NCBI GenBank assembly: GCA_963798435.1
Contig: CAWCTF010000004.1
Coordinates: forward strand, 744,001-808,000
From: JALHST01 sp963798435
Lineage (GTDB): Bacteria > Bacteroidota > Bacteroidia > Flavobacteriales > Flavobacteriaceae
DNA length: 64,000 bases
Direction: 5' to 3'
Positions 29,301-38,031 of this stretch are shown here, one piece after another (the first letter of the stretch is position 1; every line of letters starts with the position of its first letter). The notes beneath the pieces are model-generated. The model did no database searches. It was not told the origin of the DNA and saw only the letters and a list, made by a program, of their open reading frames with translations. A program made the translations under genes and the position numbers.

Positions 29301-29914
29301 AAAGAGTTAATTTAAGTTGAGTTAATTTATTTAAAGCGTTAAAAATATGTAAAAATGCTGTTAAAATTCTTCAGTAGGGCTGTTAATAAATTACGAAAAC
29401 GGTTTCGTGTTAATAACTTTTAGAATATGCATCTTTGGCAATTGTACAATAAGAAATTTATATATTTCATAATTCTATCAGTTGCTGAACGTTGCTTATT
29501 AAGCATATTGACAAATATAGCACTTTTTTCTTAACATCAATTTTATTAACATTTAAGAGAATTTTATGGTAAATTATAAAAATAAGTGAGATTTCTTCAT
29601 CTTGCGGATTTAATACTTAAATTTCATCAATTTATAGTGTTCATAAAAAATCATTCAAAACGATTGTGCAATATTAGGCATGTAAATTCGTGCCAGATTA
29701 GCAGGGTCCATGAGAAGTTTGCAGCGGCCAATAGCGAAAATATATGCATTCCCAATGTTTCAGACCACACGACTTTAACTAGAGTGCCTTTGATTATTAC
29801 GATCAACAAACTATAAACCAACTATAAGACAATCCTGATTTGGTTTATTTTTATAGTAGGTCATGATTCTATTCATGGGGCTTTATTTTATAATATGTGT
29901 ATTTACAACAAGTT
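29301..29914. other. Divergent regulatory region between susC and lacI
   Basis: This is about 610 bases of AT-rich DNA with no convincing gene. It contains the LacI-type operator at 29393-29408 and a perfect 13-base inverted repeat, TGCTTATTAAGCA, at 29493-29505. Long AT tracts lie around 29520-29590. Short open frames here lack family resemblance and are left out. Confidence 0.6.
29393..29408. promoter_or_regulatory. LacI-family operator upstream of susC
   Basis: ACGAAAACGGTTTCGT is a 16-base palindrome with perfect 6-base arms (ACGAAA/TTTCGT) and a central CG. This is the usual shape of LacI/GalR-family operators. It lies 93 bases upstream of the susC ATG in the region shared with the lacI-type gene, its likely binder. 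Confidence 0.6.
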
Positions 29915-30940
29915 TTGAAAAAAAAAATCACACTCAAAAATATTGCCAGGGAATTGGGGGTTTCGATATCTACGGTATCCAAAGCCCTAAAAAACAGCAA
30001 TGAAATTAGTACGGATACCAAGGAAAAGGTACAGGCATTTGCGAAGTTATATAACTATAGGCCCAATAACATCGCGATAAGCCTTAAGAATAAACAGACG
30101 AAGAATATCGGGGTGATCATTCCCAACATCGTGCACCACTTTTTTACCACGGTCTTCAGGGGCATCGAAAATTATGCCGGGACCCGTGGATACAATGTAG
30201 TGGTTTGTGTTTCCGACGAATCTTTTGACAAAGAAGTTATAAATATGGAAATGCTGGCCAACGGCAGTGTTGACGGGTTTATCATGTCGCTTTCAGCCGA
30301 AACGCAGGCCAGGAACGATTTTGCACATTTGAAAGAAGTCACAGAACAGGGGATTCCATTAGTGCTCTTTGATCGGGTCACTGATAATATCGATTGCGAT
30401 AAGGTAATAATCAATGATAAACAAATAGCATTTAAAGCGGTTTCTACATTAATTGCCGATAACAGGAAACATGTTGCCTTGATCACGACTGACACGTATT
30501 TTAATGTCAGCAGATTTCGTGGGGAAGGCTACAAGGAGGCGTTGCAGGTAGCTGGCATCCTTGTTGATGAGAATTTAATCTTAACCTTGCCGTATGATGA
30601 AATCGATGAAAATGTAATACGGTGCTTTTTTCAAAATATGAAGATCGATGCCGTATTATGTGTCAATGAAATATTTGCGGTACTCGCTATGGGAATTGCC
30701 CAAGAACTTGGGCATCGTGTTCCTGAAGATATCGCGTTTATAGGTTTTACCGACGGATTGTTATCTAAATACGTGCGCCCTTCCCTTACGACCATAGCCC
30801 AGCACGGCGAAAAGATGGGCGAAATTGCTGCACAAATGTTGATTGAAAAAATAGAGAATGAACCAATCGATGAAACAGAAACCTATAGTACCAAAGTAAT
30901 AGAGGCGACAATTATTGAGCGGGCTTCGACGGGAAATTAG
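29915..30940 (+). CDS. LacI-family transcriptional regulator
   Basis: The N-terminal helix-turn-helix, ITLKNIARELGVSISTVSKA, is followed by a hinge and a periplasmic-binding-protein-like effector domain (KNIGVIIPNIVHHFFTTVFR to GFTDGLLSKYVRPSLTTIAQ). The frame has no ATG: TTG at 29915 gives the usual N-terminus KKKITLKNIA, while GTG at 29897 would add six residues. From the TTG the protein has 341 residues. It probably senses a maltodextrin-type sugar. It heads the plus-strand run pgmB-GH65-GH13 and faces susC, so both arms of the locus could be controlled from here. An alternative is control of susCD only, since pgmB starts 182 bases later. Confidence 0.9.
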   Translation: MKKKITLKNIARELGVSISTVSKALKNSNEISTDTKEKVQAFAKLYNYRPNNIAISLKNKQTKNIGVIIPNIVHHFFTTVFRGIENYAGTRGYNVVVCVSDESFDKEVINMEMLANGSVDGFIMSLSAETQARNDFAHLKEVTEQGIPLVLFDRVTDNIDCDKVIINDKQIAFKAVSTLIADNRKHVALITTDTYFNVSRFRGEGYKEALQVAGILVDENLILTLPYDEIDENVIRCFFQNMKIDAVLCVNEIFAVLAMGIAQELGHRVPEDIAFIGFTDGLLSKYVRPSLTTIAQHGEKMGEIAAQMLIEKIENEPIDETETYSTKVIEATIIERASTGN

Positions 30941-31122
30941 ATTGCATTCATAAAGGCTGTGTTTTGCCATATGGTTGCCATAGGAAATTTAGACATGTAT
31001 GGGTTTATTGCCCAAAAGACCACAAAACTAGAATTCCTTGAAGCACAAAATATAAGCGCCATAAATTAAGTAAGAACAAACTAGAAAAGTACCATCAACA
31101 ATTCTGTGATAATCAAAAGCCC

Positions 31123-31791
31123 ATGAAAAAAATTGGATTTATTTTTGATTTGGACGGTGTTATCGTCGATACCGCAAAATACCACTATCGGGCCTGGAAA
31201 ATATTGGCAGACGAACTCGGTATACCATTTTCAGAAGAACAAAACGAACAATTCAAGGGAGTAAGTAGAAAAAGATGTCTTGAGATACTCTTAGACATGG
31301 GAGAAATAAAAGCTTCGCAAAATCAAAAAGATGCGTGGTTGAAAGAAAAAAACGAAGCGTATCTGAACTATATTCAAAATATGGATACTTCAGAGATTCT
31401 TCCTGATGTGATTAAGGTCCTTGACCATCTAAGGGATGCGAGAATACCGATGGCATTGGGATCGGCCAGTAAAAATGCCGGCCCGATTTTGGAAAAGGTC
31501 AAATTATTGACGTATTTTGATGCCATAGTCGACGGAAATAGTGTGACCAAGGCGAAACCAGATCCGGAAGTCTTCATGATCGCAGCTAAAAATTTAGAAG
31601 TGGCACCTATAAATTGTGTCGTTTTTGAGGATGCTCTGGCCGGTATAGCTGCAGCCAATACCGCAGGCATGATCAGTATCGGTATCGGGGAAGCCGAAGT
31701 TCTTTCAGAGGCCAACTACAATTTCGAGAATTTCACACAAATAGATATTGATTTTTTGAATACATTAATCGCAGAATTGAGTAAAAGATGA
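31123..31791 (+). CDS. pgmB: Beta-phosphoglucomutase
   Basis: PgmB converts beta-D-glucose-1-phosphate to glucose-6-phosphate. The 222-residue protein is a HAD-superfamily member with a cap domain. Nucleophile Asp9 and acid/base Asp11 lie in FIFDLDGVIVDTAKYH. The later motifs are LGSASKNAG, the Lys of KAKPDPEVF and the acidic VFEDALAGI that binds magnesium. The DGVIVDTAKYH context is specific for beta-phosphoglucomutase among HAD phosphatases. It sits 157 bases upstream of the GH65 phosphorylase that would make its substrate, the standard gene pair of bacterial maltose/trehalose phosphorolysis. Confidence 0.94.
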   Translation: MKKIGFIFDLDGVIVDTAKYHYRAWKILADELGIPFSEEQNEQFKGVSRKRCLEILLDMGEIKASQNQKDAWLKEKNEAYLNYIQNMDTSEILPDVIKVLDHLRDARIPMALGSASKNAGPILEKVKLLTYFDAIVDGNSVTKAKPDPEVFMIAAKNLEVAPINCVVFEDALAGIAAANTAGMISIGIGEAEVLSEANYNFENFTQIDIDFLNTLIAELSKR

Positions 31792-31948
31792 AAGTGAGTG
31801 CCATAATATCTTCGGAGTATCGAGCATGTGTTTATCCTTTAATTCAATTACTATGACATGGCAGACGTATCCTAACTTTTGCTATAATTAAATTATGATC
31901 AATGCCCAAACGTATTGCCAAGGGCCTCATCACATAAATTAGCATCAA

Positions 31949-34270
31949 ATGAACCAAGATTATATTAAACCAAGTGAATGGTCGATCATCGAAGAAGGAT
32001 TTGATAAAGATAACGTCAAGTCATCGGAAAGCCTCTTTAGTGTTGGCAACGGAGCGATGGGTCAACGGGCCAATTTCGAGGAAAACTATTCAGGACCGAC
32101 ATTTCAAGGAAGTTATATCGCCGGGGTATACTATCCCGATAAAACACGCGTAGGCTGGTGGAAAAATGGGTATCCCGAATATTTTGCCAAAGTGCTGAAT
32201 GCCCCGAATTGGATTGGGATCAATGTCCTTGCGAATGGTGAGGAACTCGATCTCAACACCTGTGCATCTGTAGGCGATTTTCGTAGGGAATTGAATATGC
32301 AAGAAGGTTGGTACCGCCGTGATTTTTTGGCTACGATGCCCAATGCTATAAAATTGAAGGTTAGCAGTACGCGACTTCTTAGTTTAGATCTCGATGAGCT
32401 GGGGGCCATCAAATATGAAATCACACCCGTAAACGAAGATGTAGAAATTACGTATAAACCTTATTTAGATAGTGGCATACAGAACGAGGACTCAAATTGG
32501 GATGATAAATTCTGGAATACGACCCAACTGACATCCGAAGGACAACAGGCATTTATCGAAGCCCATACAATGAAGACCAACTTCGGCACGTGTACCTTTA
32601 TGGAATCGCAGCTGTATTACCAAGGAAAAAAAGTGGCAAAAATACCCGTTGCTACGAAAAAAGAGCTTTGGGTGGGCCATGAATATAGCCAAAAAGTCAA
32701 GAAAGGGGAAACTATTTGTCTCTACAAATTCGGCGGGTATACCGTATCCCGAAACCACAAAGTAGCGGAATTAATGAATGCTGCAAAAACCGTACTCAAA
32801 CAGGCAACGGAAATGGGTTTTGAAGCTTTATTGGAAAAACAGAAACAATCCTGGGGTAAAATCTGGGAGATGAGCGATATTACGATAACCGGTGATATCA
32901 AAGCACAACAGGGCATTCGATTCAATATTTTTCAATTGAACCAGACATATTTGGGCAAAGATTCCCGACTGAATATTGGGCCAAAAGGATTTACAGGTGA
33001 AAAGTATGGAGGAAGTACCTATTGGGACACCGAGGCCTATTGCCTTCCTTTTTATATGGCTACCAAAAACCAGAAAGTCGCAAGAAACCTTCTAAAATAT
33101 CGCTACAACCATTTAGAAAAGGCGATTGAAAACGCCAAAAAACTGGGATTCATCAATGGTGCTGCCTTTTATCCATTTGTGACCATGAATGGGGAGGAGT
33201 GCCATAATGAATGGGAAATCACCTTTGAGGAAATCCATAGAACCGGGGCCATTGCGTTTGCTATCTTTAATTATTACCGATTTACGGGCGATTACACCTA
33301 TATACCCGATATGGGCTTGGAAGTTTTAATCGGAATTGCCCGTTTCTGGGAGCAACGTGCCACATTTTCTACGCAAAAGAACAAATATGTCATTTTAGGG
33401 GTTACCGGACCCAATGAATACGAGAATAACATCAATAATAATTTCTATACGAACTATTTAGGTCGCTGGTGTCTCAATTTTGCATTAGAACAGCTACAAA
33501 AAGTAAAAGATGGTTATCCGGAGGATTATCATCGCATTATCGGGCTTACCAAATTGACCGAAAAGGAAACGGAAAAATGGAAAAAAGTAGCAAAGAATAT
33601 GTATTTTCCATTTTCTGAAGAACATGGCATCTACCTGCAGCAGGACAACTTTTTGGACAAGGAATTGATAACTGTGGCCAATCTCCCCAAATCACAGCGG
33701 CCCATCAATCAGAAATGGAGTTGGGACCGTATTTTGCGCTCCCCTTACATAAAACAAGCCGATACATTGCAGGCCTTTTATATTTTTGAAGCTGATTTCA
33801 CCTTGGAAGAACTGGAGCGACATTTTGATTTCTATGAACCTTTTACGGTACATGAATCCTCACTTTCACCCTGTGTTCATTGTATACAGGCCGCTAAGTT
33901 GAATCGCATGGAACAGGCCTACCAATTTTACCTGCGTACTTCCCGATTAGATTTGGATGATTACAACAAGGAGGTCGAGGAGGGGCTGCACATTACTTCG
34001 ATGGCAGGTACTTGGATGAGCATCGTGGAAGGTTTTGCCGGGATGCGCATTGTTGAGGACAAACTTTCATTTACACCAAGGATTCCCAAACAATGGAAGG
34101 GGTATTCATTCAAAATAAATTTTAGGAAGCGCATTCTGAAAGTTTCGGTGAGCGCGACCGAAACGAGATTTGAATTGGATGGTAAAGAAGAAATCAGTAT
34201 TCGAGTCAATGGCAGTAGAGTGGCCATTTCGCCGAATAAAGAGACCGTGCATAAAAATGGCCAAGCATAA
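31949..34270 (+). CDS. Glycoside hydrolase family 65 phosphorylase (maltose phosphorylase type)
   Basis: This 773-residue cytoplasmic protein shows the GH65 layout: an N-terminal beta-sandwich (WSIIEEGFDKDNVKSSESLF, NGAMGQRANFEE), a linker, an (alpha/alpha)6 barrel and a small C-terminal beta domain. The catalytic general acid lies in the HNEWE motif (residues 419-423) within the conserved GEECHNEWEITFEEIHR. YWDTEAYCLPF and VTGPNEYENN are further barrel signatures. The enzyme would split maltose with phosphate into glucose and beta-glucose-1-phosphate, the substrate of the adjacent PgmB. Trehalose or kojibiose phosphorylase is possible within the family, but the neighbouring amylase favours maltose. 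Confidence 0.92.
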   Translation: MNQDYIKPSEWSIIEEGFDKDNVKSSESLFSVGNGAMGQRANFEENYSGPTFQGSYIAGVYYPDKTRVGWWKNGYPEYFAKVLNAPNWIGINVLANGEELDLNTCASVGDFRRELNMQEGWYRRDFLATMPNAIKLKVSSTRLLSLDLDELGAIKYEITPVNEDVEITYKPYLDSGIQNEDSNWDDKFWNTTQLTSEGQQAFIEAHTMKTNFGTCTFMESQLYYQGKKVAKIPVATKKELWVGHEYSQKVKKGETICLYKFGGYTVSRNHKVAELMNAAKTVLKQATEMGFEALLEKQKQSWGKIWEMSDITITGDIKAQQGIRFNIFQLNQTYLGKDSRLNIGPKGFTGEKYGGSTYWDTEAYCLPFYMATKNQKVARNLLKYRYNHLEKAIENAKKLGFINGAAFYPFVTMNGEECHNEWEITFEEIHRTGAIAFAIFNYYRFTGDYTYIPDMGLEVLIGIARFWEQRATFSTQKNKYVILGVTGPNEYENNINNNFYTNYLGRWCLNFALEQLQKVKDGYPEDYHRIIGLTKLTEKETEKWKKVAKNMYFPFSEEHGIYLQQDNFLDKELITVANLPKSQRPINQKWSWDRILRSPYIKQADTLQAFYIFEADFTLEELERHFDFYEPFTVHESSLSPCVHCIQAAKLNRMEQAYQFYLRTSRLDLDDYNKEVEEGLHITSMAGTWMSIVEGFAGMRIVEDKLSFTPRIPKQWKGYSFKINFRKRILKVSVSATETRFELDGKEEISIRVNGSRVAISPNKETVHKNGQA

Positions 34271-34599
34271 CGACCGACGGCGGGAATTTTATTAAAACCT
34301 ATAGCTTTAAAGCAGTTTTTTACGCACCTCTATGAGGCGAAGGCAGTTTTGATAGGAAGATTCTTGAAATATTCCCAAAAACAGAAATTGAAACCGAACG
34401 TATGGTTTTGAAATTTCCAGCAATTTACGCGGGTGGTGCCTAAGGGGTTGAAAGCGTTCGTAATTTTGAATACGTGCCATTGGAAAGAGGTCTTGCTGAA
34501 GTTTTCGGCCCTTAGAACCCAATTTTATATGGCAGATTCAACTATTATAGGAAACCGATAACATTTTCCAAATAGACAAAATGTAATAGGACGCAGCGA
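34271..34599. other. Intergenic stretch between GH65 and GH13, no gene recognised
   Basis: These 329 bases separate two genes of an otherwise compact module. Both strands hold short open frames (minus strand 34307-34522 with a plausible ATG), but none resembles a family I know. No terminator or clear operator is seen. It could be a decayed insert or a leader for the amylase gene. Confidence 0.4.
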
Positions 34600-36504
34600 A
34601 TGACGTACGCAAAACATACCATCCCATCAATATATAGGATCAAAGCGAATATGGTATTCGGGATGTTACTTTTGCTTGTTGCCTGCAAACAGGAAAAAAT
34701 AGAAGTAACTAAAATGGTGCAAAACAAAAAAGAAACGAAAAAGGAAGTAGTCTATCAAGTCTTTACAAGGCTCTTCGGAAATACCAAAACCACCAACACT
34801 CCTTGGGGTACCTTGGAAGAAAACGGTGTAGGCAAATTTTCTGATTTTTCGCTAAAAGCGCTGCGCGAAATCAAGGATTTGGGGGTCACGTATATTTGGT
34901 ATACGGGTGTTCCTCATCATGCCGTTGTTACCGATTATTCGAAATATGGTATTTCTAATGATGACCCCAATGTCGTTAAGGGTCGTGCCGGATCCCCCTA
35001 TGCTGTTAAGGATTATTACAACGTCAATCCAGATCTAGCAGTAGATCCGGCCAATAGATTGAAAGAGTTTAAGGAACTTTTGGCCCGTTCCCATAAAGTT
35101 GGGTTAAAAGTACTCATCGATATCGTTCCCAATCACGTCGCCCGCAAGTATGAAGGCAAATCAACTCCGGTCGATTCAGAACCTTTTGGCGCTTCCGATG
35201 ATGCGTCTATTGAATATCTTCGCGACAATAATTTCTATTACATCCCGAACACCCAATTTGAAGTGCCTGTCTGGCAGCATGGCTATCGGCCTTTAGGAGG
35301 GGTAGACATGCCAAACTTCATTGGCCAATTTCATGAGAATCCAGCGAAATGGACCGGGAATGGATCGCGTTTGGCCCGACCCGATATGAACGACTGGTAT
35401 GAGACCGTAAAAATCAATTATGGGGTACGCCCCGATGGTTCCTATGATTTTGATTCGCTCCCTGAAGGATTTGAAGCGAAGGATTTTAAAGAACATTATC
35501 AATTTTGGGCTGATAAGGAGGTACCGAGTTCTTGGGTAAAATTTAAGGATATTGCCATTTACTGGCTTCAGTTTGGAGTAGATGGTTTTCGGTTTGATAT
35601 GGCCGAGATGGTGCCAGTTGAATTCTGGAGCTATATGAATTCACATATTAAAATGAAAAATGCGGAGGCCTTTCTATTGGCCGAGGTATATAACCCTCAA
35701 CTATACAGGGATTATATCTTTAAAGGAAAAATGGATTATCTCTATGACAAGGTTGAATTTTATGATTCATTAAAGCATATTATGCAAGGCCATGGGTGGA
35801 CAGACCACATGCCCAAAGTGCAAGAAGCGATGCAAGACATCGAGCATCATATGCTTCATTTTTTGGAGAACCACGATGAACAACGCATTGCAAGCCCTGA
35901 TTTTGCAGGGGATGCTCGAATTGGCATGCCCGCAATGGTGGTTTCGGCGACAATTGGCACCTCTCCGACGATGCTTTATTTCGGACAGGAGGTTGGGGAG
36001 CCTGCCAAGGAAAATGCTGGTTTTGGTCGTCCTACAAGGACCTCGATTTTTGATTATATCGGCGTCCCCAACCATCAAAGGTGGGTAAATGATAAAAAAT
36101 TCGATGGGGGCCAATTGTCCGATGATGAAAGGACCCTTCGTGATTTTTACAAGCGGCTCTTAAACTTTACGATAACCAGCGAAGCTTTGATGGGAGAATA
36201 TCGAGATATCCACTATTTTAACAGAGAACGCACACAAAACTACAATCATCGCGTATTGTCATTTGTACGTTGGTCACAAAATGAGAAACTCATAATCATT
36301 AGTAATTTTGATACAGACCAACGTCACAGCTTTGAATTATTGGTGCCTTCCGATATTATTCGTCTCTGGGAACTAAAGGATGGCACTTATAATATGACCG
36401 ATGCACTTTATGGGAGTGCGGGAGGGCTTCGGGTCGAAGAAGGACTTGGAAAAATAACTATTACCCTCGATCCCTTGCAGTCGTATATTTATAAACTTCA
36501 ATAA
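34600..36504 (+). CDS. Alpha-amylase family GH13 lipoprotein
   Basis: The 634-residue product carries a lipoprotein signal (MVFGMLLLLVAC); a second ATG at 34651 would start right at this signal. The four GH13 regions are present: DIVPNHV, GFRFDMAEM with nucleophile Asp333, AEVY with acid/base Glu362, and FLENHDEQR with Asp426 (numbered from 34600). The C-terminal beta domain ends DPLQSYIYKLQ. Being lipid-anchored, it would trim starch or maltodextrin in the periplasm or at the surface before GH65 acts inside. It lies 329 bases after GH65 on the same strand and ends in a bidirectional terminator. It could also act on another alpha-glucan, since GH13 covers many specificities. Confidence 0.92.
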   Translation: MTYAKHTIPSIYRIKANMVFGMLLLLVACKQEKIEVTKMVQNKKETKKEVVYQVFTRLFGNTKTTNTPWGTLEENGVGKFSDFSLKALREIKDLGVTYIWYTGVPHHAVVTDYSKYGISNDDPNVVKGRAGSPYAVKDYYNVNPDLAVDPANRLKEFKELLARSHKVGLKVLIDIVPNHVARKYEGKSTPVDSEPFGASDDASIEYLRDNNFYYIPNTQFEVPVWQHGYRPLGGVDMPNFIGQFHENPAKWTGNGSRLARPDMNDWYETVKINYGVRPDGSYDFDSLPEGFEAKDFKEHYQFWADKEVPSSWVKFKDIAIYWLQFGVDGFRFDMAEMVPVEFWSYMNSHIKMKNAEAFLLAEVYNPQLYRDYIFKGKMDYLYDKVEFYDSLKHIMQGHGWTDHMPKVQEAMQDIEHHMLHFLENHDEQRIASPDFAGDARIGMPAMVVSATIGTSPTMLYFGQEVGEPAKENAGFGRPTRTSIFDYIGVPNHQRWVNDKKFDGGQLSDDERTLRDFYKRLLNFTITSEALMGEYRDIHYFNRERTQNYNHRVLSFVRWSQNEKLIIISNFDTDQRHSFELLVPSDIIRLWELKDGTYNMTDALYGSAGGLRVEEGLGKITITLDPLQSYIYKLQ

Positions 36505-36534
36505 AAAAGGCCTTGGACGAATCCAAGGCCTTTT
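36505..36534. terminator. Bidirectional Rho-independent terminator
   Basis: A 13-base perfect stem, AAAAGGCCTTGGA (36505-36517) pairing with TCCAAGGCCTTTT (36522-36534), has a CGAA tetraloop. A/T tracts on both sides serve the GH13 gene from the left and the convergent membrane-protein gene from the right. Confidence 0.9.
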
Positions 36535-36551
36535 ATTTACGAAGTTGCCAT

Positions 36552-36974
36552 CTAGGCATTTTTGGTTGCGGTCGCTTTGTAGACCAGTGCGATAACAGCG
36601 CCAATGACACCATAAAATAGCACTTCGACAATGCCATTTACCAAGGTACCGGTCATATCCATTAGACCCATAAGGGCATAATTGAGCAAACCGATGCCAA
36701 ATCCTATAAATACGCCGATCCAAGCACCATATTGAAAGCCGTCGGTCGCACTGTGATGACCTCTGGCCCATTTTCCATAAATCGAACTTAATGCAAAGGC
36801 GGCAATAAGGTTGCTCACGGCGATCATGGCAATATTCATTTCTTCAGTCATAAATGATTTCAGGGTATGACTATTAAAAAAATCGGCCAAGAGGAATTCC
36901 CAAATGCCGTAACCCAGTAAAAACATGACCGCAAAACCGGCCAAGGTCGCAAGTAAATTTTGTTTTGTAAACAT
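36552..36974 (-). CDS. Four-helix membrane protein of unknown function
   Basis: From the ATG at 36974 (MFTKQNLL) the protein is 140 residues; a start ten codons upstream adds a polar extension with no clear role. Four hydrophobic segments are visible: LLATLAGFAVMFLLGYGIWE, a stretch around MIAVSNLIAAFALSSIYG, GAWIGVFIGFGIGLLNYALM and VEVLFYGVIGAVIALVYK. A small loop, GHHSATDGFQYG, separates helices 2 and 3. It resembles small Bacteroidota integral membrane proteins of unassigned function. It is a single gene, convergent with the GH13 gene and sharing its terminator. Confidence 0.7.
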   Translation of the reverse strand: MFTKQNLLATLAGFAVMFLLGYGIWEFLLADFFNSHTLKSFMTEEMNIAMIAVSNLIAAFALSSIYGKWARGHHSATDGFQYGAWIGVFIGFGIGLLNYALMGLMDMTGTLVNGIVEVLFYGVIGAVIALVYKATATKNA

Positions 36975-37120
36975 AATTTGGATATTTAGTGGTTGTTGAT
37001 ACAATAAATATAATTAAAAAATTCAGAGTTTCGACAACAATTAATTTCTATTATACTGAAAAACAATGTATTATAAATTCATGTGCCAATGAATCCAGCT
37101 TTTAAAACTAGAATTTTCAA

Positions 37121-37152
37121 TTTTCTAGATAGGGTTAGGGGTTGTATCTTTG
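37121..37152 (+). promoter_or_regulatory. Candidate promoter of the glycerophosphodiesterase gene
   Basis: TTTT at 37121-37124, a 20-base spacer and TATCTTTG at 37145-37152 fit the Bacteroidota -33/-7 pattern, with a perfect TAnnTTTG. The predicted leader is over 100 bases long. Confidence 0.5.
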
Positions 37153-37275
37153 GCAAAAATATGAATCGATTTTTCAAAAAAGCCCGCACAATTAGGGCTA
37201 CCGCTTGAAATCGGGTATGCGCATATTAACATGCTGAAACCAGATCAAGTCAAACAAACCAAATTGGAACATCCT

Positions 37276-38031
37276 ATGAGATTTTCTTTTAAGTTTTCGA
37301 TTATAATTCTTTCTTTAATTTTTGTACAAAGCTGCAGCAAAATGGAGAAACCATTGGTTATTGGGCATCGTGGTGCCATGGGGCACGAAACTGAAAATAC
37401 ATTGGCTTCTGTTCAAAAGGCAATTGACATAGGCGTAGATATGGTCGAAATAGATGTCTTCAATATTGCTAGTGGTGAAACAGTAGTTTTTCATGATGAC
37501 CGCGTCGAACGTCTTACCAATGGAGGAGGCAAAATTGAAGAATACAGTATTGTCGATTTGAAGAAACTAACTTTAGATGGCAATTATAAGATTCCCATAT
37601 TGCAGGATGTATTGAAGCTCATCGATCACAGGGTGCGACTCAACATCGAATTAAAAGGAGCCGATATGGCCAATCGGGTAAATTTCATAACTGCGTATTA
37701 TATTAAAGAAAAGGGATGGGCGTTGAAAGATTTCCTGATTTCAAGTTTTAAGTGGGATGAACTTAAAGCCATTCGGGATTTGAATAAAAATATCCCCATC
37801 GCCATTTTAACCGAAGATGATCCTTTGGAGGCCCTGCAGATAGCCGAACAACTTCACGCAGAATCGATCAACCCCGATTTTGAAAGATTAAATCAGGAAA
37901 TCGTGGACAAGATCCATGAGGCTGGGTTCAAAGTGTATACATGGGAGGTCAATGACCCAAAGAATATAGCTTTGGCGAAAGATTGGGGTGTTGACGGTAT
38001 AATTACCAACTATCCCGAAAGGGTCAGATAA
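37276..38031 (+). CDS. Glycerophosphodiester phosphodiesterase, lipoprotein
   Basis: From the ATG at 37276 the 251-residue product begins with a lipoprotein signal ending SLIFVQSC; the in-frame ATG at 37231 would put 15 polar residues in front. GDPD motifs are clear: VIGHRGAMGHETENTLAS with catalytic His and Arg, DMVEIDVF with metal-binding Glu/Asp, and VVFHDDRVERLTNG with the second catalytic His. NIELKGAD and the C-terminal VYTWEVNDP complete the TIM barrel. It hydrolyses glycerophosphodiesters to sn-glycerol-3-phosphate and an alcohol in the periplasm. Its stop overlaps the next ATG by one base (TAATG), which couples it to the flavoprotein gene. Confidence 0.9.
   Translation: MRFSFKFSIIILSLIFVQSCSKMEKPLVIGHRGAMGHETENTLASVQKAIDIGVDMVEIDVFNIASGETVVFHDDRVERLTNGGGKIEEYSIVDLKKLTLDGNYKIPILQDVLKLIDHRVRLNIELKGADMANRVNFITAYYIKEKGWALKDFLISSFKWDELKAIRDLNKNIPIAILTEDDPLEALQIAEQLHAESINPDFERLNQEIVDKIHEAGFKVYTWEVNDPKNIALAKDWGVDGIITNYPERVR

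Noticed and set aside
29586..29816. Small plus-strand open frame between susC and the LacI regulator
   Set aside because: Low-complexity AT-rich DNA, no family resemblance, and it sits in the regulatory region.
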